Assembly: GCA_015680685.1 (NCBI GenBank) | Contig: MNCI01015663.1 | Span: 53,330 to 117,329, forward strand | Direction: 5' to 3' | Origin: Gnetum montanum | Taxonomy: Eukaryota; Streptophyta; Gnetopsida; Gnetales; Gnetaceae | DNA length: 64,000 nucleotides | Shown: piece by piece, positions 59,009-64,000 of the stretch | Numbering within the stretch: the first letter of the stretch is position 1 | Layout: each line of letters starts with the position of its first letter | Made by a program: the position numbers and the translations under genes | Notes under the pieces: generated by a model | Database searches by the model: none | Told to the model about the DNA's origin: nothing | Seen by the model: the letters and a program-made list of their open reading frames with translations, nothing else

Positions 59009-61126
59009 GAAAACTTATCCTTGAGTTCCTTAGAAAATATTGGGAAGGTATGGGATTATTGACTAATTGACAACTGATGGTGAAATGGGATGATAGACTC
59101 AATGTGCCCAGTCAATGGATTAATAAGAATATTACAACATTAGTGTTCATGACCATTTTGGTGAACACTCGTACATAAATGACATCCAAGCCTTTATTTG
59201 GCAACTTGAAAAGAAAAGGAGAGAGAGAAAGAAGATGGAGTGTGTTGCCGCCAATGCCAAGATTGCGCCTTCCGTTGTTTATCCATATCCATGCCACCAA
59301 GCCTGCTCCTTTCGTAAATGCTCCAGTTCTAGTCCATCCTACGTGCTTCCTCCAAGCCCAGTCCATTGTTTGTATGATCGCCATCTGCACACACACAACA
59401 CAGTCACAAATGAGCAAGGATAGATAATCCACAATGCAATTGATACCTTACCTCAATACATAGTGCATTGGCTGAGTTGTGGTTATGGTAGAAACTAGTT
59501 TAGAGATTTATCACTGGCAACTACCCAAGGTGTTGGGGTTAGGCAATTAGTAAAATGGAAAAAATTGAAAAATTTGTGCTAGGGCCCCCACGACTAAGAG
59601 CGAACCTCTAGTAACTATAAGATGTAAAAACATGAAATATCAACGACAACGCCAATAAAATGGATATCATGGATGGGGATGAAATAAGAAATGATTGATT
59701 GCAGGAAATGTTTAAGAGAAAGAAGTTAACAATTGCACCAAAAAGAAATGCTAGTGCGTCCTCCCCAAAGCAAGCTCATGCCCTTTATGCCCTAACAAAC
59801 CCATAAACCAAAGATTCCATAGGCTCTGGGAATGTCATTTGGAAGCAAGAGTTAAAAACTTACCCACAAAAATTCACCAACGAAAAATAATGCATCAACC
59901 TAGAAATGGACTAATGATAGAACCAGCAATGAGGTGGAAAAATGGGGAGAAAGATGGAGATGAGAGAATGGAATGGAATCCCAAGAACAAGGTTGTGTAA
60001 ATCCCCTTGTGTATTTCATGGTTAAAATAACTGAGTAGAACTCATCCCAAATCCAAACTCAAACCAACCACATTCAAACACCTCGCATCAATACACTTGG
60101 CCAATTCATCCTCTTGAGGCAACAAGAATGCTTCCACAAAGAGTCACCACCATTCCGAGGAGTGCGAGATGGAGAAGCAGGAAGCAAGAAAGGGCCTTAG
60201 TTAGAGGGAACCTTCAGGCATGGGTAACATGTCTTTCCAGTTCCATAACTAGTGCTTGTAGCCCTTATTGCTTTATTATGTCTAAGGGGTGTGCTTTGTA
60301 TTCTCACACTTTTTTTTGTGTGAGAACCACACCACGCAAAGACTTATTTATATTCATTCAACTTCTCGATTTTTTAACAATGTCAAAAGGGTAAAAACCC
60401 AAAGAAAAAGCATCCAAGAACCCAAGAGAATGGCCAACACAAATGCATCGAATCCCCTTGAAGTCACACCCATTTCATCCTTTAAGTCTTTCCTTGGTTT
60501 GAAAAGTACCCAACCACCAATTTATTAAAAGTTTACTTAGAAAAAGAGGGACTGTATAGTTACAAGCCAAAGGAGACCATAGAGTTGTATGGATGAGTGG
60601 ACGGTATGGACTCATTACCTATTTTACCAAAAGTACCATACCTTAATATCAGCATCATAATTCAAAGGTAAAAACCAAACATTAGCAATCAATATGATAT
60701 AATTCAATCCACCATCATGAGCACTTATTAGATGATGAATAAAAGTAAATCAAGCAAACAAAGAAATAGTAAAAACATGAACAATGGTGTAAAACAAAAA
60801 TAAGAAAAGTTGAAAGAATGTGTAAAACAAAAAATGTGAAAAACAAAAATTCAAAAAGAACTGAGGGCCTAGAATTGTTAGCATAGGTCACCATCTCCCC
60901 CACAACTAAGCTGGAAGGAGGAGATCCAAAATAGTGAGCAGGGTTGTCCATCAAGAGAGGTAGCATGTGTAATGGTTGTCCTAAGCTCCTGGAAAGGTTT
61001 GGTTTGTTGCATGTTAATCAAAATTTTCTTATCTGGGCTCTCAGGTTTGTATATTATCATGGCCCCTGAAATAAAGGTTGCATAAATAATATAAAGTCCT
61101 TCCCATAGTGTTTGAAATTTAGTACA
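59009..61126 (-). other. A5 post-integrase spacer
   Basis: The conserved short peptide at 60,966-60,860 (LPLLMDNPAHYFGSPPSSLV, then VGEMVTYANN) parallels A2. The block at 60,130-60,235 parallels A2 10,728-10,860. Frames at 59,112-59,432 show no known motif. No third ORF found. Confidence 0.6.
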
Positions 61127-62237
61127 TTATGGCATATGTGTGGGATTCCAGTAGAGAACGTTATCTCCTGGTTGATATTTAACTTTTCTAATTCTTAGGT
61201 CATGACATTGTTTATTGAAGGCCTTGTGCAATTCATTAGATGACAGGGTAGCTAATCGGTTTTCATCTAGCAAGTTAAGGGTTACTAACCATTGTTTCTG
61301 TGCTAGATCAAGGTCAAGGTTGAGGTCACATGTCGTAGATAGTGTACGAAGCTCGATTTGAATGGGAAGCATTGGTAATTTACCATACACTAACTCATAG
61401 GGAGAGCAGCCTGTAGGGAGTTTCCATGTGGAGTGGTATGCCCAAAGAGCATCATTAAGTTTAGTGCTCCAGTCTCGCCAAAACTTACTAATGGTTCTTG
61501 TCAATATCTTTGTAATCTCGTTGTTGGTGACTTCTGCTTGACCGTTCTCTTGGGGGTGGTATGGTGTAGTCAATTTATGCTCCACCCCTAAGCATTGCAT
61601 TAATTTCTGAAAAGTTGCACTTGTGAAGTGTGTACCATTGTCTAAAATAAGTGCACATGGCACACCAAACCTGTTATGATTTGTTGTTGAACAAATCGTG
61701 CAGCTGTAGATGATGTACAATCCTTAACAGCAGCTGCTTCTACCCATTTTGTTAGATAATCAATGGCAATAATAATATAAGCTTTTCCATTGGTGTAATT
61801 GGCCCCATAAAATCAATTCCCCAAATGTCGAAGGGTTCTAACGGTTGAATCCATTATTGTGGACCATCCATTCTAGCAGTTATTCCCCCATCACGTTGAC
61901 ATCGGTCACAAGATTGGACGAAACGATGGGCGTCCCGAAACAATGTACACCAATAGTATCCTACAAGCAGGATCTTAATGGCTATTCATCTCCCAGCGTA
62001 ATGACCCCCACAAGGACCCTCATGAGCATCTTGGAGAACTCGTAGTTGATCTATATCGGGAACACACCATCGAACCAACTCATCGAGACACACTTTGTAA
62101 AGTTGCCCATTGATTTTCATAAAGTACTTGGCTCAGTGAAGAAACAATTATTTCTTCTTAAGGTTTAACTCTTGTGGTATTTGTTAGGTAAGGAGATAGG
62201 TAAGAATGCTACTGTACCAATTTGTCTCCGTAGGTGA
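61127..62237 (-). pseudogene. A5 integrase
   Basis: - strand: zinc-binding part QLRVLQDAHEGPCGGHYAGR ... CDRCQRDGG (62,060-61,880). Core: [15 protein letters not shown] (61,840), a frameshift near 61,785, then LILDNGTHF with the catalytic Asp (61,640), TTPYHPQENGQAEVT with the catalytic Glu, and ALWAYHSTWKLPTGCSPYEL. It ends KYQPGDNVLYWNP at 61,140. The frame 61720-61127 is open for 197 codons. A shift and a few stops upstream make it a recent pseudogene. Confidence 0.88.
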
Positions 62238-62790
62238 TTAATTATTCACGACACTTGCAAAGAGGAATTCATTAGGGAAATAATCAGAAATTGGATACTC
62301 ATCCTCTTTATTGTCCCATCGCAACCAAGATAAATGATCAGCAACTACGTTCTTCGTGCCTTTACGATCGATCATCGTTAAATCGAACTCTTGTAAGATT
62401 ACAAGGCATCGTATGATATGAGGGCTTACCATTGGCTTATTCATGAGGAACCAGATTGCACTATGATCTATATGTATATATACTTTATATCCCAATACAT
62501 AGTGTCTAAACTTTTCTAGTGCAAACACTACAGCCATTAATTCTTTCTCTATAGTAGTGTAGTTAAGTTGTGCACTAGCGATACTTCTACTTGCATAGTG
62601 GATGTAATAAGGATGCTTCTAGTCATCTAACTATGTAAGTACGGCTCCTAAAGCATAGTTGGACACGTCAATCATGATATGGAATGGTTTGGACTAGTTA
62701 GGAGCTTGTAGAATGGGTGTTTCTACTAGCTTTTGTTTCAGAGTTTGGAAAGCTAATTTGCATTCCTTGGTCCACTCAAAAGGTACGTCC
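62238..62790 (-). pseudogene. A5 RNase H
   Basis: - strand: VPFEWTKECKLAFQTLKQKL (62,790-62,730), then codons for IDVSNYALGAVL with the catalytic Asp, YTTIEKELMAVVFALEKFRH with the catalytic Glu (62,560-62,510), VYIHIDHSAIWFLMNKPM with the third Asp, and DRKGTKNVVADHLSWLRW. Few stops, of TAG type. It degrades the RNA strand of RNA-DNA hybrids when intact. Confidence 0.85.
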
Positions 62791-64000
62791 TTTATCATTA
62801 ATTCTGCCAATGGTTTGGCAACCTTTGAAAAGTTCTCAATAAATCTTCTATAGTAGCCAGTATGTCCAAGGAATGATCAAATATCTTTGACAATTTTTGG
62901 TTGATGGGTAATTCCTTGGATAATTTTGATTTTCTCAGGGTCTACCTCTATCCCTGTGTTCCACATTTTGTGCCCTAGTACTACGCCTTCTTGGATCATC
63001 AAATGGCTTTTCTACCAGTTGAGCCTCAAATTGGTTTCTACACATCTTTTTAACACTTGCTCGAACTGGTCCAAGGCTTGATCAAAGTTTGCTCCATAAG
63101 TGGAGAAGTCGTCCATAAAGACCTCCACATCATTCCCTATCTACTATTGGAATATGCTTAGAACTAGTCGTTGAAATGTTGCAGGGGCATTGCACAAGCC
63201 AAACAGCATCTATTTGTATGCACACGTTCCCCAAGGACTGGTGAACATAGTTTTGGCTTGGTCTTCTATGGCTATTTGTATTTGGTTATATTCGCTATAT
63301 CCATCTAGAAAACTGTAATAGCGATGCCCTGCGATGGTGTCTAAGACTTGATAGACAAATGGCAATGGAAAGTGATCTTTGAATGTTGCCATATTTAGTA
63401 GCCTGACATTTATGCACACCCTCCATTTGCCTCCCTTTTTAGGCACAATAACTAAGGGGCTAACCCATTTGCTATCAACAATGGGATATATGAACCCAAC
63501 CTTGAGAAGCTATTCAATTTCTTCCTTAACTACTTGCTTCAACTTAGGATTCAATCGTCTCTATGGTTTTCTTTGAGGCTTCATGGAGGGGTCAATGTAA
63601 ATTCTATGTTGGTATATCCTAGGATCTATTCCAGTTAATTCGGGATATGACCAAGTGAAGGCTTCTGACCATTTATTTATTACCTTTAGCAGTCCTTTCT
63701 TCTGTTGAGGAGCAAGCTTAGCATTGATAATTATCAGTTTTTCATTTTTAAGGAACGTGTATTCCATACCGATGGGCAATGGTTTCAGCTTGAGGAGCTC
63801 CTACTTAAATTTTTCAAGGATTTCCAACTTCCCTCAATTGATATTGTCAAGGTTAAGACTTGGAAGTTGGCAATGGACTTGCTCTAATGCGTCTATGCTA
63901 TCGATATAAGCACAAGTCAAATCCTCAGTTGGTTCCATGCATATGAGTGAACTACTTTCTTGATCAACTGTTAGCCACTGGGTGTCTTCATGTCATGTGG
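62791..64000 (-). pseudogene. A5 reverse transcriptase (5' part outside the window)
   Basis: - strand: PTEDLTCAYIDSIDALEQVH (63,930), YTFLKNEKLIIINAKL (63,760), FTWSYPELTGIDPRIYQHRI (63,650), VDSKWVSPLVIVPKKGGKWR (63,480), LLNMATFKDHFPLPFVYQVL, YYSFLDGYSEYNQIQIAIED (63,320), active site VEVFMDDFSTYGANFDQ (63,125), LGHTGYYRRFIENFSKVAKP (62,860). Stops are TAG at Gln-like positions plus one TGA at RSFLGH (CGA decay). Confidence 0.88.

Larger units (their letters stand above)
57895..64000 (-). mobile_element. A5: Athila-like element, 3' part, runs off the window
   Basis: 3' LTR 57895-58991, PPT 58,992-59,008, spacer, integrase, RNase H and RT up to the right edge, all on the - strand. The 5' LTR, gag and protease lie beyond 64,000. 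It keeps more CpG and far fewer stops than A1, A2 and A4, so it is younger. No env-position ORF is seen between integrase and PPT (about 2.1 kb), in contrast to A1-A4. Confidence 0.9.

Noticed and set aside
1-64000. tRNA, rRNA and intact host genes
   Set aside because: No cloverleaf or rRNA core sequence was recognised, and every host-like coding stretch is partial and frameshifted.

Overview
The window is plant nuclear DNA made almost wholly of nested, decayed LTR retrotransposons. There is no intact host gene, tRNA, rRNA or CRISPR array. The degree of nesting, the age of the copies and the host-gene fragments (CCR4-type deadenylase, KDM5-type demethylase, XTH, Gnk2/DUF26) point to a seed plant with a large genome. 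A gymnosperm would fit, but the sequence alone does not prove it. I use local names for the elements: A1-A5 (one Athila-like Ty3/gypsy family), T1 (Tat-like), C1 (LTR element with an initiator-tRNA-Met-type PBS) and S1 (solo LTR).

Left part (1-32,335, + strand): A1 starts with a 5' LTR at 71-954, followed by a decayed tRNA-Asp-type primer site and gag. It is split twice. A2 (3,045-15,023) sits in its gag, flanked by the direct repeat CAAGG. T1 (17,363-27,318) sits in its 3' half, flanked by TTATC. Removing both restores an A1 of about 10.3 kb with gag, protease and an env-position ORF, but no reverse transcriptase, RNase H or integrase. A2 keeps gag-PR-RT-RH-INT and the third ORF, all full of stops, with a deletion in RNase H and almost no 3' LTR. 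T1 is structurally complete, with 1.8-kb LTRs, PBS, PPT and TSD. It encodes only Gag and protease, and its LTRs are studded with GCTATGCTACGTAGC-type palindromes.

Middle part (33,685-46,572, - strand): C1 has two LTRs of about 500 bp, a PPT, a PBS and nearly identical TSDs (CTTCC/CTTCT). Its interior holds no recognisable retrotransposon pol. It holds pieces of at least four unrelated host genes: a CCR4-like exonuclease, then a KDM5 (PLU-1/JMJ) fragment joined directly to the start of an XTH gene, joined in turn to Gnk2-domain fragments. C1 was later hit by A3 (an Athila-like 3' fragment) and by another Athila-like copy that collapsed to solo LTR S1 (TSD ATAAC). This multi-gene mosaic in an LTR element is the most unusual thing in the window.

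Right part (47,998-64,000, - strand): A4 (48,003-57,234, TSD ATACT) has gag-PR-RT-RH, then an integrase cut in mid-core and fused to the env-position ORF by a deletion of several kb. A5 (57,895 to beyond the window) is the least decayed copy, with recognisable RT, RNase H and integrase. Its 3' LTR carries a minisatellite and a duplication next to an N. None of the proteins looks intact. Stop codons are largely TAG, as expected from C-to-T decay of methylated CAG and TGG codons.
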